A stretch of 64,000 bases of DNA from positions 306,247 through 370,246 of the forward strand of contig JAKLEZ010000004.1 in assembly GCA_022711465.1 (NCBI GenBank). Reading direction: 5' to 3'. Made by a program: the position numbers and the translations under genes. The DNA is from Planctomycetota bacterium. GTDB taxonomy: Bacteria; Planctomycetota; Phycisphaerae; UBA1845; PWPN01. The notes beneath the pieces were generated by a model. The model had not been told where the DNA came from. It saw only the letters and a list, made by a program, of their open reading frames with translations, and ran no database searches. Numbering within the stretch: the first letter of the stretch is position 1; each line of letters starts with the position of its first letter. Below, piece by piece: positions 1 to 9,122 of this stretch.

Positions 1-2
1 GC

Positions 3-3000
3 AACCTGCCTACAGAGGTTCGAACTGCTATCAGGGGCAGCGGCAACGTTCTCGTGCCTCTCGGGACACAGCTCGTTCTTGCCGGCGAGACGGTCCTCAA
101 CCTCGGCGACAGCGACGACCCGGTCGGTCCGTGCACGTCTCCCGGCCCACCTGGTCTTACCGGCACACTCACGGCGACCGGCACGCTCATCCTCCGTGAC
201 AACGCCCGGCTGCACTGCTGCCAGCTGGACGTCAGGGGTCTGCGGGTCATGGACGCCAGCACGGTCTCTCATAGTACGATCCACTTGATGGAGTCTTCGG
301 AGGGCTTCGGAGGACAGCTGTTGGTGGATCCGCTGGCCAGCGTGACCTGCAACGTGATCACTTCCGAGGGCGACCGTTACCTGAACCTGGATCCCGATCC
401 CGTCCAGCCCCGCCTGAATGTCTCGGACAACCGGTATGGCGTCACCATCCGAACCAGCCCGCCGGGCAGCACCGGTGCACTACTCGAACTGAGGATGGCC
501 GATGATTGTACGGGCGATTGCCCGGCCGGCGCGATCAGGCGCCCGGCACTGCCGGGCGACCCCTACTCCGGCGACTGGGCGCTCGAGAAGCTGGAAATCC
601 TGTCCGGAGGAAAGGTCAACCTGACCAATCGGCAGGGGCTCGTTTTCGAGGATAACAGCATGCCCGAGACGCTATTCGTCCGCACGCTGAAGATGCACCC
701 CCGCTCCGTGCTCAACCTCGGGTTGCAGCGGCTCTACTACAACAAGCTGGTAGACGGTAACGACCAGCCCATCGAGCAAGAGGACCTCGCCATCATGGGA
801 AGCCCGATCACCAACGTGCCCTTGCTGGGGTTCTCGCTGGTCTGCATCGCGATGAACGACGACAGCGAGTTCGAGGTCCGCGTCCAGACCCAGACCGTCA
901 ACCCGGCGGACCCTCAGTCGTGCCAGTGTGAAGGCACCTGTACGGAAGGTACGCTGCAGGACCGTTCGTCCTGTCGAGAAGGCCGCATCATGCGTCTGAC
1001 CGAGACGGCCGTGCAGGCAGAAATCCCCGGGCTGATCACCGGCGGGGTCATGGAGATGCGGACACAGGCGCCCGAGAGGGAGCCGGCCAGTTCGGTGGTA
1101 GCCCACGGCTCGTTTGCCCGGACTGCCGAGGAGTACATCCAAATCACCTTCGAGTATCTGTTCCGCGAAGGCGCGGACGCGGAACTGATCGTGTCGCTGA
1201 CCGACAGTCCGGAGCCGGGCACCGCCGATGCAGTCCAGGCGGCCACCCTGCGGCCGCCGACCGCCGGCCGACCTGGCGCGATCGGCAGCAGTACCTTCGG
1301 CGTCTTCTCCATCTCCTGTCCCCGTGGTTCTCTGGACTTCACCCGCGGCGCCTATGTCCAGCTCGAATTGCGCGGTAACGCCTCCCGTATCTGGATTGAC
1401 AACTGGGATCCGGCCATCAAGTGTACCATCTGCGGTTCGTTCGATAAGAACCCGGAGGTGACCATCAAGGATTTTCTCCTCCTGGTAGCCGAGTCCGGCA
1501 AAGCCGTCCTGGACTACCAGAACAGGAATTGCCTCGATATGAACAAAGACGGCTTCTGCGATTTGTACGACCTCTTGCTCTGGCACCTCGATCAGTCCCT
1601 CTGCGTCTCAAAGCCTGCTGCGACGAGAACCGTGTCGCCTGCTTCCGCGAGCACCAGAGCTTCTTCCGGGAGCACCCGGCTGGTTGTGGGCGGGCTTAAC
1701 CGAAACCGGGATCTGGAACAGATGTGCTACCCGGAACGGCTCTATCTGCTTGACCCGGAGACGCTCTGCGGCGATGCGGTTGTGCCGGCAGGCGGTGAGG
1801 GCAGCTGCTGCAATGGCCGGCTGATCACCGATCGGTTCGGTCAGGTGTACCAGGTCAACGGTTTCAGAGGGGCGACGTCACTTATGAGCATGGGGCTCAG
1901 CCGACTGACACTTGCCGGAGTCGGTGGTGCAACCGAGCAGGTGCTCACCCCGGCATGTCAGCAGTTGGCCGATGGAAGCTCGGTGAGAATCGGGGCCACT
2001 GTCGTCGGCGAGGTGCCTCCCTTCGACGTGGCGTTTCATCCTTCCGATCCGGCTGTGGTTTACGTCGTTCCCGTACTCGTGGAGCCTCTTACGGGCACGC
2101 CCTACTGGGCGGCCGCCAGACTCAAGCTGAAGGAGGGCGGCTTCGACGTCCAGCGCATCTACTACACAGTCTCCGACTCCGAGACGGAACCCGGCAGGAA
2201 AACACCACGAGAAATCGAAGTGGATCGGCACGGAATGTACGTGTTTGTCACCGGCGCTGCGGTGACTGCCTCAGCAGACCTGGGCACGTACGATGAGTAC
2301 CTGTTCATCTACCGCGAGCCGGACGAGCCTGACGACGCGGGCCAGCCCGCCGTACTGGTCAACGAGGTGCGGCTGGATTCGGCTTGCCAGACCGTAGGGG
2401 GTACGACTGTCTCTCTGGGGAGTCCGGTCATCCACAGCCCCACCGCGCTGACGCTTTCCGCGATCGACGACCACTTGTACGTGTCGTCCTCGGTGATCGA
2501 GACGACGACTGCGAAGAGTTGCCCGACGGCCTACCGGTTCGCCGTGGAGTATCTGCCCGGCTCAACCGACGTGAGGCTGTCGTACCTCGGCCAGCTCCAG
2601 GTTTCGTTCTCCGGCCGCGAAGTGCCGTGGTTCAGGGCAACCGGCGACCCCGCCCGACCTGACACCATTGATCTGGCCTGGGAGTTCCCCGAAGAGCCCG
2701 GCTTCGCGGGTGTCCGCATCCACCGCGTGACCACCGACTCCTGGCCGACCATGCCCAGCGGCGAGACGTGCGGCACGATCGCCGGGACACAGTGCATCTA
2801 CCAGGGCAACCAGGATTTGGCCCTTTCAGATAAGCCCGGTACCGGCCAGGATTTCTTCTATCGCATTTATGCCCTCTACGACGATGAAACGGTTACCGGT
2901 GGCATCTACGCCGCGGCCCGACTGGGCGATAGTCAGCCTCTGGAGAGCAGCGGCCCGGTGGCGGCGATCACGTCGATCGCCGAGGACCCGATGGACGGCA

Positions 3001-3467
3001 AGCTATGGTTCGTGGGCTATTCCTCCGCAGCCTTCGCGGCCAATCATTCGATCGCCGATCCGGTCTTCGGCGAAACCTCGCCACTGTTCACCTATGCGGG
3101 CATCGCTACCGCTTCGCCCGGCGACTTCGCAGCTGACGGGTCCATCTCGGCACAGACGGTTTCCTGCAACAGTTACGGCCTTGCCTTGCCAGTCGCGGCC
3201 GTTGTCGTGCACTCGCATGCAGCCGACTTCGATGCAGACTGGGATGTCGATGGGGACGACCTCAGCCATCTGCAGTCATGTGCTTCCGGCCCGGCGGTGC
3301 CCTTCAGCCCCGGCGACTGTGCCCATGCCGACTTCGATGGCGACGGCGACGTGGACCAGTCCGACTTCGGCCTCTTCCAGCAGTGCTACAGTGGAGCCAA
3401 TCAGCCAGTCGATCCGCAATGCCCCTGCTCGGCAGGACTGACGCGGCCGATCACAGCAGGGTCGTAA
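3..3467 (+). CDS. Giant secreted protein with C-terminal dockerin-like module (5' partial)
   Basis: The reading frame is open to the left edge, so the true start and any signal peptide lie outside; 1154 residues are visible. No enzymatic family is recognised. The protein is rich in cysteine, glycine and aspartate, as usual for exported planctomycete surface proteins. A single EF-hand-like loop (key residues D-N-D-F-D in LDMNKDGFCDLYD) lies near residue 510. An FN3-like stretch with FFYRIYALYDD lies near residues 890-975. The last ~85 residues hold two calcium-loop repeats (DFDADWDVDGDD and DFDGDGDVDQSD), each followed by a C-[AY]-S-G motif; the same module recurs in three other proteins here. 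It is convergent with birA, and the 3' ends overlap by 17 nt. Role inferred: surface or matrix protein. The family is not identified. Confidence 0.8.
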   Translation, partial: NLPTEVRTAIRGSGNVLVPLGTQLVLAGETVLNLGDSDDPVGPCTSPGPPGLTGTLTATGTLILRDNARLHCCQLDVRGLRVMDASTVSHSTIHLMESSEGFGGQLLVDPLASVTCNVITSEGDRYLNLDPDPVQPRLNVSDNRYGVTIRTSPPGSTGALLELRMADDCTGDCPAGAIRRPALPGDPYSGDWALEKLEILSGGKVNLTNRQGLVFEDNSMPETLFVRTLKMHPRSVLNLGLQRLYYNKLVDGNDQPIEQEDLAIMGSPITNVPLLGFSLVCIAMNDDSEFEVRVQTQTVNPADPQSCQCEGTCTEGTLQDRSSCREGRIMRLTETAVQAEIPGLITGGVMEMRTQAPEREPASSVVAHGSFARTAEEYIQITFEYLFREGADAELIVSLTDSPEPGTADAVQAATLRPPTAGRPGAIGSSTFGVFSISCPRGSLDFTRGAYVQLELRGNASRIWIDNWDPAIKCTICGSFDKNPEVTIKDFLLLVAESGKAVLDYQNRNCLDMNKDGFCDLYDLLLWHLDQSLCVSKPAATRTVSPASASTRASSGSTRLVVGGLNRNRDLEQMCYPERLYLLDPETLCGDAVVPAGGEGSCCNGRLITDRFGQVYQVNGFRGATSLMSMGLSRLTLAGVGGATEQVLTPACQQLADGSSVRIGATVVGEVPPFDVAFHPSDPAVVYVVPVLVEPLTGTPYWAAARLKLKEGGFDVQRIYYTVSDSETEPGRKTPREIEVDRHGMYVFVTGAAVTASADLGTYDEYLFIYREPDEPDDAGQPAVLVNEVRLDSACQTVGGTTVSLGSPVIHSPTALTLSAIDDHLYVSSSVIETTTAKSCPTAYRFAVEYLPGSTDVRLSYLGQLQVSFSGREVPWFRATGDPARPDTIDLAWEFPEEPGFAGVRIHRVTTDSWPTMPSGETCGTIAGTQCIYQGNQDLALSDKPGTGQDFFYRIYALYDDETVTGGIYAAARLGDSQPLESSGPVAAITSIAEDPMDGKLWFVGYSSAAFAANHSIADPVFGETSPLFTYAGIATASPGDFAADGSISAQTVSCNSYGLALPVAAVVVHSHAADFDADWDVDGDDLSHLQSCASGPAVPFSPGDCAHADFDGDGDVDQSDFGLFQQCYSGANQPVDPQCPCSAGLTRPITAGS

Positions 3468-4284
3468 TCATCGGGTCAAACCACTCCTGCCGACCGGATT
3501 CGAGCTGAACGATGAGGCCGCCGACCGGGTCCACCTCCACCGTCCAGCCGGCGTAGTCCCGTCCCTCGCGGCGGAGACGGGTTTTCTGGCCCAGGGGTTC
3601 GGCGTAGTTGAGCCAGGCGGCGTGCACTCGTCCGGTCTGCCCCCATGCGGCGGGATCCAGCCACTCGTCAAGCGATTGCAGCAGGCAGCGGATCACCTCG
3701 ACACGGTCGATTGGATGTGAGGCAACCAACTCCAGCGAGGTCGCGGCTCTGCGCAAGTCAGGTGGGAAATGCCCGGCCTGCTGCAGGCAGTTGACTCCGA
3801 TGCCAACCACCCACGCTCGTCGTTCCTCGGGGAGGATCCGGGATTCGATCAGAATGCCACCCAGCTTACGACCGCCGTAACGCAGGTCGTTGGGCCACTT
3901 GATAGCCGGCGTGATCTCGGTTGCCCGACGGATCGCCTCGCAGGCGGCCACGGCAGACACTTGCGTGAGCCAGGCCGAGATGCCGGCCGGAGAACCGGCC
4001 TCGACCGCGCCGATCTCGGCCGCTGGAGGAACCAGAACCAGGCTGGCCAGCACACTTGCTCCGCGCGGCGACAACCAGGCACGCCCCAGCCTCCCCCGGC
4101 CCTCGAGCTGAAAGTTGGCCAGGACAACCAGGCCGTCGGCATCCACCTCTTCGCAAGCTTTCAGTGCAAGGGTATTGGTGCTATCCGTCTCATCTAGAAT
4201 CAGGATCTGGCGGCCGATTCTCCGAGGAACCCAATCTTGATGGAGCTGGCTGACGGTAATCCACGGTGCCGGTTCAGAGGGCAT
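3451..4284 (-). CDS. birA: Biotin-[acetyl-CoA-carboxylase] ligase
   Basis: 277 residues. Biotin protein ligase makes biotinyl-AMP and transfers biotin to the carrier lysine of biotin-dependent carboxylases in the cytoplasm. Visible hallmarks are DSTN at residues 34-37, the adenylate-binding GRGRLGRAW at 62-70, the KWPNDL motif at 129-134 with GGRKLGGILIE just after, and GIGVN at 161-165. A small C-terminal domain follows. There is no N-terminal winged helix, so this is the short class I enzyme and should not repress biotin genes. The start is an ATG 2 nt after the stop of the upstream exported-protein gene, with GAGGG about ten bases before it. It is the last gene of a four-gene minus-strand operon. 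Confidence 0.93.
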   Translation of the reverse strand: MPSEPAPWITVSQLHQDWVPRRIGRQILILDETDSTNTLALKACEEVDADGLVVLANFQLEGRGRLGRAWLSPRGASVLASLVLVPPAAEIGAVEAGSPAGISAWLTQVSAVAACEAIRRATEITPAIKWPNDLRYGGRKLGGILIESRILPEERRAWVVGIGVNCLQQAGHFPPDLRRAATSLELVASHPIDRVEVIRCLLQSLDEWLDPAAWGQTGRVHAAWLNYAEPLGQKTRLRREGRDYAGWTVEVDPVGGLIVQLESGRQEWFDPMITTLL

Positions 4285-4286
4285 GG

Positions 4287-5822
4287 TCAGTCGTCCCTCA
4301 AGGCGGAAATACGCAGATCGTCGATGACCATTGCGGCCGGGCCGTGCACCTTGACAAAGAACGAGTAGTTGTCCCGGTCAAGTCGCGGGGTCTTGATCAC
4401 GCGGGTGTCGATCGTGTTGTCGGGCGCGCCCCATCGGCGGCGCTCGCCCAGGATCGGCTGCCCCTCTGGACTCGACACGCCGATCTCGAACGGATCTTTG
4501 TCCTGACCGCCACGGTCAACAACACGGTAGAGAACCGAAATCTGGTAGGCGCGATACGCCAGCATGGTCGCGTGAGCAGGCTCGGTCATGAACGCGACAT
4601 GCTCGCCGGGCCCCAGCGCCCGCGTGTCAATCAGGACTGATCTGCCCCCGGTGAGGGCCAGCCGCAGGTCTTGTGTGGCCGTGGCTCCATCCTTGAGTGT
4701 GTAGCGGCGATCAGGATTCAGGTTGAAACCGAATGCCAGCACCAGATCCAGCCGCTGGGCGGGCAGCGCGTCCACACGATCCCAAAGCGGCAAGGTGGCG
4801 GAGGCCTTTCTCACGCGGATCGCTTCGGAGAGCAACCGCAGTTCGTGTTCGAACCGCCACTTCTGCTCGCTCCAATGGGCACGGACCGGCACGTAACTCG
4901 CCTGATACTGCCGGATCGACCAGGGCGGCCCCGAGACCATCTGGGCCTGCCACCACGAAGGAGGCTCGGGAAATGCACGATGGGCAACGGCCACGAGCCG
5001 GGCCCAGTCGTCCAGCGACCGCTGCAGCCGGCGCGTGCACTCGCCTTCGTTCCCCTCACCCTTCCGAAACCGTTCCCACGCCACCGCCGCCTGGATTCTG
5101 TGCAGCATGTGTTCGGACAGATTCGCGGCCAGCTCGATCCGGTCCAGCAGGGCGCTGAGTTGCTGACTCTGCACCGGATCCGCCGGATTCAAGTGCCTGA
5201 GGGCAGGCAGTCTGGACCTGCAGGCGTCCGCGTGCTGGCCCAGTTCGGCGGCAATAGTCTCGGGGGTCGCCGCCCCGGGAACCAGCCGACCATGGACGAA
5301 GTCGCGAATGCCAACCACCCTCGTCCGGGGGCCTTGTGGAATGCCGGCCGGCGCTGTCTGGGTGGCGGGCGAGGTCGTCGAGCGCGCGGACAACCGTTGC
5401 TGCTCCTCAAACGCCGAACGCGTCGGCAGCTCCACGTAGTCGACCAGGAGCAGACCCATCTGCGGCATGTAGCGGCCGGAAGGCTCGTATACCAGATCGG
5501 TGAACCGGGGGACGATGGCCGCCGCGCGCCGGATGCTTTCGAAAAGGTGCCCCGCGTACTCCCCCACGCCATAGACGTCCCGGAGCCGCTGTTCTTCGCT
5601 GGTGCGATCGGCCGAACAGAGCCGCCACAGATCTCCGGACCAGTCGGAGATCCTCGATGACCCGGGGGGCGAGATCGGAGGGCACCAGGGACCCGTCTCG
5701 AGGAGAGTGGCACAGCGCGGCGAGACCGCTTCAGTCTCCCCCGCAGGCGGCGCCAACTCTGCTGTCGCCGCCCAACCCGAGGCCGCCAGAATCCACACCG
5801 ATGCGGAGGCTGCTGGAAGCAT
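4287..5822 (-). CDS. Exported protein of unknown function
   Basis: 511 residues. The N-terminus is hydrophobic and alanine-rich (roughly residues 1-21) and looks like a signal peptide. The middle is rich in charged helical sequence with many tryptophans. The C-terminal ~150 residues look beta-rich and end in VIDDLRIS, an ending often seen in carbohydrate-binding or LamG-like jelly-roll modules; that assignment is a guess from the ending. No catalytic motif is recognised. It begins 6 nt after the greA-fusion stop and ends 2 nt before birA, so it is surely co-transcribed with both, although nothing shows a shared job. Confidence 0.75.
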   Translation of the reverse strand: MLPAASASVWILAASGWAATAELAPPAGETEAVSPRCATLLETGPWCPPISPPGSSRISDWSGDLWRLCSADRTSEEQRLRDVYGVGEYAGHLFESIRRAAAIVPRFTDLVYEPSGRYMPQMGLLLVDYVELPTRSAFEEQQRLSARSTTSPATQTAPAGIPQGPRTRVVGIRDFVHGRLVPGAATPETIAAELGQHADACRSRLPALRHLNPADPVQSQQLSALLDRIELAANLSEHMLHRIQAAVAWERFRKGEGNEGECTRRLQRSLDDWARLVAVAHRAFPEPPSWWQAQMVSGPPWSIRQYQASYVPVRAHWSEQKWRFEHELRLLSEAIRVRKASATLPLWDRVDALPAQRLDLVLAFGFNLNPDRRYTLKDGATATQDLRLALTGGRSVLIDTRALGPGEHVAFMTEPAHATMLAYRAYQISVLYRVVDRGGQDKDPFEIGVSSPEGQPILGERRRWGAPDNTIDTRVIKTPRLDRDNYSFFVKVHGPAAMVIDDLRISALRDD

Positions 5823-5828
5823 GACTGT

Positions 5829-8096
5829 TCACTGGGGTCGGGGCACCCGGTCCAGGGCGTTCTCGATGGCCTCGATCCGCCAGCCCGCCTCGGGCCCGTC
5901 CAGCTCCAGGGTCACCACGTCGCCCACCTTAAGCCCCCTGAGCCGCATGCACATGGGAGCACGATAGTTGTAGATTCCTTTCTCGGTATCCGACTCCCAC
6001 GGACCGAGGATCTGGATGGTCCGGCGGCCGCTGCCGTCAACCGCTGCAAGGGTCACCCGGGTACCCACATTGATCTCATCGGTATGGACGTCGTTGGCGG
6101 TCATCAGCCGAGCCTGGCTCAATTCGTTCTGCATGGCCAGCAGCCGAGCCTGAAGCAGGTCGCGTTCCTCGAGGGCGAATTTGTACTCGGAGTTCTCGCT
6201 CAGATCGCCATGGGCCGCCGCCTCACCGATCGCCTTCGCGTTCTCGGGGATCTTGACGTTGACCAGGTGGCTGATCTCCCCTTCCCGCTTCTGCATTCCG
6301 GCCTGGGTGCAGAAGATGATGCCGTCATCCAGCCAGGGGTCAATCCGCGTCTTGACGAACAGCAGCGGATGGGTCTCGTGAACGATCTTCATCAGGGTCG
6401 AGCGGACGACCTGGCCCAGCCCCTCCATCCGGTCGACAGTCCGGTAGATGGTCGAGGCCATACCGGCTTCCATGCCGCTGATAATCTCGCGATAGTGTCT
6501 GTAGTCCTGGGCACTCAGGGCCGCCCGAATGATCTCCCGGGTGTGCCGCAGGGCCCTCGCGGGAATCCGATCGCTGCGCGTGGCTTCGGCCAGATGATCC
6601 AGAAGCTTGGGCAGCAGCTCACGCCGGGGTACCGGCTCGAGAGCCCGGACGCTTGGTCCTCGCCACAACCAGCAGATCGCATCCAGATGCCGCGCGAAAT
6701 CCGCCAGCAGGCCGCCAACGATACGAACCACGTCCTCGGTCCGTCCTGCTTTCTCGAGCGCCGTGGCAATGGCGTCACATCCATCAACAGGAGCCACCGG
6801 CAGAAGGGACATGTAGACGTCGATCCACTTCTCGGGCAGTGCCTCCCGAACCAGTTCAATCGCCGGAACAAAGAAGCGGTCGTCGTCGATGCTGCTGACC
6901 AACGCGGCCGGGTCGGCGCTGGCCGCCACAATTGCCCGCGCCGGCCGTTCCGCGTCCTCGGGAAGCTGTGCTCCTCCCGCCAGCCGGTCGATCAGGAGGG
7001 CCTCGGTGAGGGCCTCCGCCGGTGCGCCCTTCCGGGAAACGTCGACACGCTGCATCAGCTCACGGTGCAGTTGACGCACAAACGGGGCCTTGGGCACGAG
7101 CCGCCGGGCCTTAGCTTCGCGCAGGTACGTATCAATCACCGCCAGCCGCTGAGCGGGCGAAGCGGCCTTGAGCCAGGCCGGCTCGACCTCCTCCTCCAGG
7201 GTCTGGCCCTGGGCGTGGTAGGTCAATACGACCGGATTCCGCCCCTCGACAATGACGTTCGGACATCGCCGCAGCCCGGTCTTCGCTTTCGACCACCAGG
7301 CACTCCACTTGCCCTGGGGAACGAAACGTGGAACGAGCATCTGCTCCAGGTGATCCGAATCGATCTTGCCGCCGTGACGACTCTGCAGGATGCCGATGAT
7401 CAGGGACACCGGATCCGACTCGATCATCGCGGCCAGTTCTTCGGGGCGAGCCTGCAACAGAACGCGGAAATCGTTCGCGCCCGCCGTGTCCCAGGCCAGC
7501 GCCAAGGCATCTGGGTCAAGCGTCTGCCTGCCAGACTTGCTCTTGATGGTGAAGTGCCACGTCGTCTCGCTGATCGCCTCGATCCGGGCCACTTCCTCAT
7601 CCGAGCGACTCACCAGATAGTCGCCCACCTTGAGCCCGAGGCCGATCTCCAGCGTCCGCAGAGCACGCCGAGGCGATTTGCCGCCTGCCAGCCCCGACGC
7701 CGTCAGCAAGGTCTCAAAGCCCGACCGGTCGGCGAAGGCCTCTTTGTACAGCCCCACGACCTCCTGACGCATGTCCTCACTGTCACCGCAGCAAAGCAGC
7801 AACTCTCGCCCCAGGGCCAGGGAATCAGCAACGCTGCCTTTCTCCTTTCGGACGGTCAGCCAGCTCCAGCCCAGGGTAGCCGCTCGGTCACCTCGGCCCG
7901 ACTGAGCCAGAGTCGCGAGGGCCTCGAGCATGTCCGCCTGGTCGCCATTCGGATTGTCGATGGCCATGAGCCAGCGATCGTCAAGCGTTCGCAGATCCCC
8001 CCGCTGGGCCAGTTCGGTCAGTGTCGATCCTTGGTTAACCATGGAGATATCATGACGGCTGTGCGCATCGCTGTCCATAGCCATGCCGTCCCTCAT
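5829..8096 (-). CDS. greA: GreA/GreB-type transcript cleavage factor with long N-terminal extension
   Basis: 755 residues against about 158 for ordinary GreA. The C-terminal ~150 residues are a complete Gre factor. The coiled-coil tip HGDLSENSEY (residues 629-638) keeps the Asp and Glu that hold the catalytic Mg in backtracked RNA polymerase, and an FKBP-like domain with LRGLKVGDVVTLEL follows. The ~600-residue N-terminal part is helical, perhaps TPR/HEAT-like, with a small beta segment near 150-200. Chlamydial GreA has the same length and is annotated as a cleavage factor/unknown domain fusion, so this looks like a PVC-group architecture. The ATG overlaps the stop of the upstream methyltransferase gene (ATGA), implying translational coupling. 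Confidence 0.9.
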   Translation of the reverse strand: MRDGMAMDSDAHSRHDISMVNQGSTLTELAQRGDLRTLDDRWLMAIDNPNGDQADMLEALATLAQSGRGDRAATLGWSWLTVRKEKGSVADSLALGRELLLCCGDSEDMRQEVVGLYKEAFADRSGFETLLTASGLAGGKSPRRALRTLEIGLGLKVGDYLVSRSDEEVARIEAISETTWHFTIKSKSGRQTLDPDALALAWDTAGANDFRVLLQARPEELAAMIESDPVSLIIGILQSRHGGKIDSDHLEQMLVPRFVPQGKWSAWWSKAKTGLRRCPNVIVEGRNPVVLTYHAQGQTLEEEVEPAWLKAASPAQRLAVIDTYLREAKARRLVPKAPFVRQLHRELMQRVDVSRKGAPAEALTEALLIDRLAGGAQLPEDAERPARAIVAASADPAALVSSIDDDRFFVPAIELVREALPEKWIDVYMSLLPVAPVDGCDAIATALEKAGRTEDVVRIVGGLLADFARHLDAICWLWRGPSVRALEPVPRRELLPKLLDHLAEATRSDRIPARALRHTREIIRAALSAQDYRHYREIISGMEAGMASTIYRTVDRMEGLGQVVRSTLMKIVHETHPLLFVKTRIDPWLDDGIIFCTQAGMQKREGEISHLVNVKIPENAKAIGEAAAHGDLSENSEYKFALEERDLLQARLLAMQNELSQARLMTANDVHTDEINVGTRVTLAAVDGSGRRTIQILGPWESDTEKGIYNYRAPMCMRLRGLKVGDVVTLELDGPEAGWRIEAIENALDRVPRPQ

Positions 8097-8926
8097 CGAA
8101 AGCCGACCACATAGGCGACCCAGGCATCCTCAACTTCCGCCTGTCGCCGGCATCGGAATATGCCGTTCCCGGTGCCTTCCGATGTCGCCCCCTCCCAGTA
8201 CACCCGCGCCTGGCGAAAACCCACCTCCAGGAGCCCTTCTTGAAGCTCGGCCAGCGTCCACAGCCGCCAGTCGTAGGTGAACGCCTTCATCATTCGGCTG
8301 CCGTCAGGAAACGCGAAGTGGATGTGATTCAGCGCCTCACTGGTGATCGGATTGTATCGGACCTGCTCCCAGACGTACGTGAAGCCCTGATAGCGAGTCT
8401 TCTCCTTGTTCGGTCGGTGAGACTCTGGCCCTCCGTAGATGTCCAGCACCAGGAGCCCGCCGGCCTTGAGTGCGTCACGGCATTGACGGAAGTACTCCAG
8501 CAGGAGTGGTCGCCGTTTGAAAACACAAAAGGAGAAATTCAGCGCGACGATGACATCCACGGGCGGTGTCTGCACGGCAAGCACATCGGCTCGATGAAGA
8601 CGAACCCGGGCACGTTGCGAGCGGGTCAACCGCGAAAGAAGATGGCTCCGGCTCCAGCCCAGAGGTTCGGGGTCCAAGTCCACGCCGATCGCTCGATTGG
8701 CCGGTCCGGCCTTGACCCAATGAGCACAGATCAGACCCGTCCCGCAGAAGTCCTCCCGAAGCAACAGCGGGAGGCGGCCGTTTGCCTTCCGGTATACCCG
8801 CCTGAGAAACTTGATCTCGCTGGCCGCGCACTGAACCGCCTCGCTGTAGAGCAGATGCCTGTCGGCCGTCCGGGCGGTCAACCGCCCCCGCGATCTTCCA
8901 TGCCTCAATGCCACATTCGTCGCCAC
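8093..8926 (-). CDS. Class I SAM-dependent methyltransferase
   Basis: 277 residues from a GTG start. I chose this start because a strong GGAGGAGG lies 7 nt upstream; an earlier in-frame ATG at 8989 has no such support. Motif I is LREDFCGTG (residues 56-64), followed by an acidic post-I strand VDLDPEPL (82-89) and a hydrophobic motif IV (VIVALNFSFCVF). The DRHLLYSEAVQ opening and REDFCGT block mark a methyltransferase family common in planctomycetes whose substrate is unknown to me. It is the first gene of the operon with the greA fusion, overlapping it by 4 nt. A likely promoter (8973-9000) lies just upstream. Confidence 0.85.
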   Translation of the reverse strand: MATNVALRHGRSRGRLTARTADRHLLYSEAVQCAASEIKFLRRVYRKANGRLPLLLREDFCGTGLICAHWVKAGPANRAIGVDLDPEPLGWSRSHLLSRLTRSQRARVRLHRADVLAVQTPPVDVIVALNFSFCVFKRRPLLLEYFRQCRDALKAGGLLVLDIYGGPESHRPNKEKTRYQGFTYVWEQVRYNPITSEALNHIHFAFPDGSRMMKAFTYDWRLWTLAELQEGLLEVGFRQARVYWEGATSEGTGNGIFRCRRQAEVEDAWVAYVVGFR

Positions 8927-8972
8927 TGTGCAACCTCCTCCGGCCAAGCCACGGCCGCTGCCGGAGCACCCG

Positions 8973-9000
8973 AACATAACCGCTGGCACTTGCTTTTCAA
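8973..9000 (-). promoter_or_regulatory. Candidate sigma70 promoter for the methyltransferase-greA operon
   Basis: On the minus strand, TTGAAA (5/6 to -35 consensus) is followed after 16 nt by TATGTT (4/6 to -10). It sits ~45 nt upstream of the GTG at 8926 and back-to-back with a plus-strand candidate at 9016-9043. Confidence 0.45.
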
Positions 9001-9015
9001 CAGGATATGCGGCAA

Positions 9016-9043
9016 TTGACGGAATTTCCTGGCGCGATACACT
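9016..9043 (+). promoter_or_regulatory. Candidate sigma70 promoter for the GNAT/FemAB-like gene
   Basis: TTGACG (5/6) is followed after 16 nt by TACACT (4/6), ending 79 nt before the likely ATG at 9123. It is divergent from the candidate at 8973-9000. Confidence 0.5.
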
Positions 9044-9122
9044 GCTACCGAACCCGTCAATCCGGGCCAGCGGGATAGGGTGTCAGCTGTCGCGAGAGAC
9101 GCCTCGATTGGCCGGATCAGGA

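Noticed and set aside
6084..8114. A 676-codon open frame antisense to the greA fusion
   Set aside because: It lies wholly opposite a gene with clear Gre motifs; such long antisense frames are common in GC-rich DNA and its product resembles nothing.
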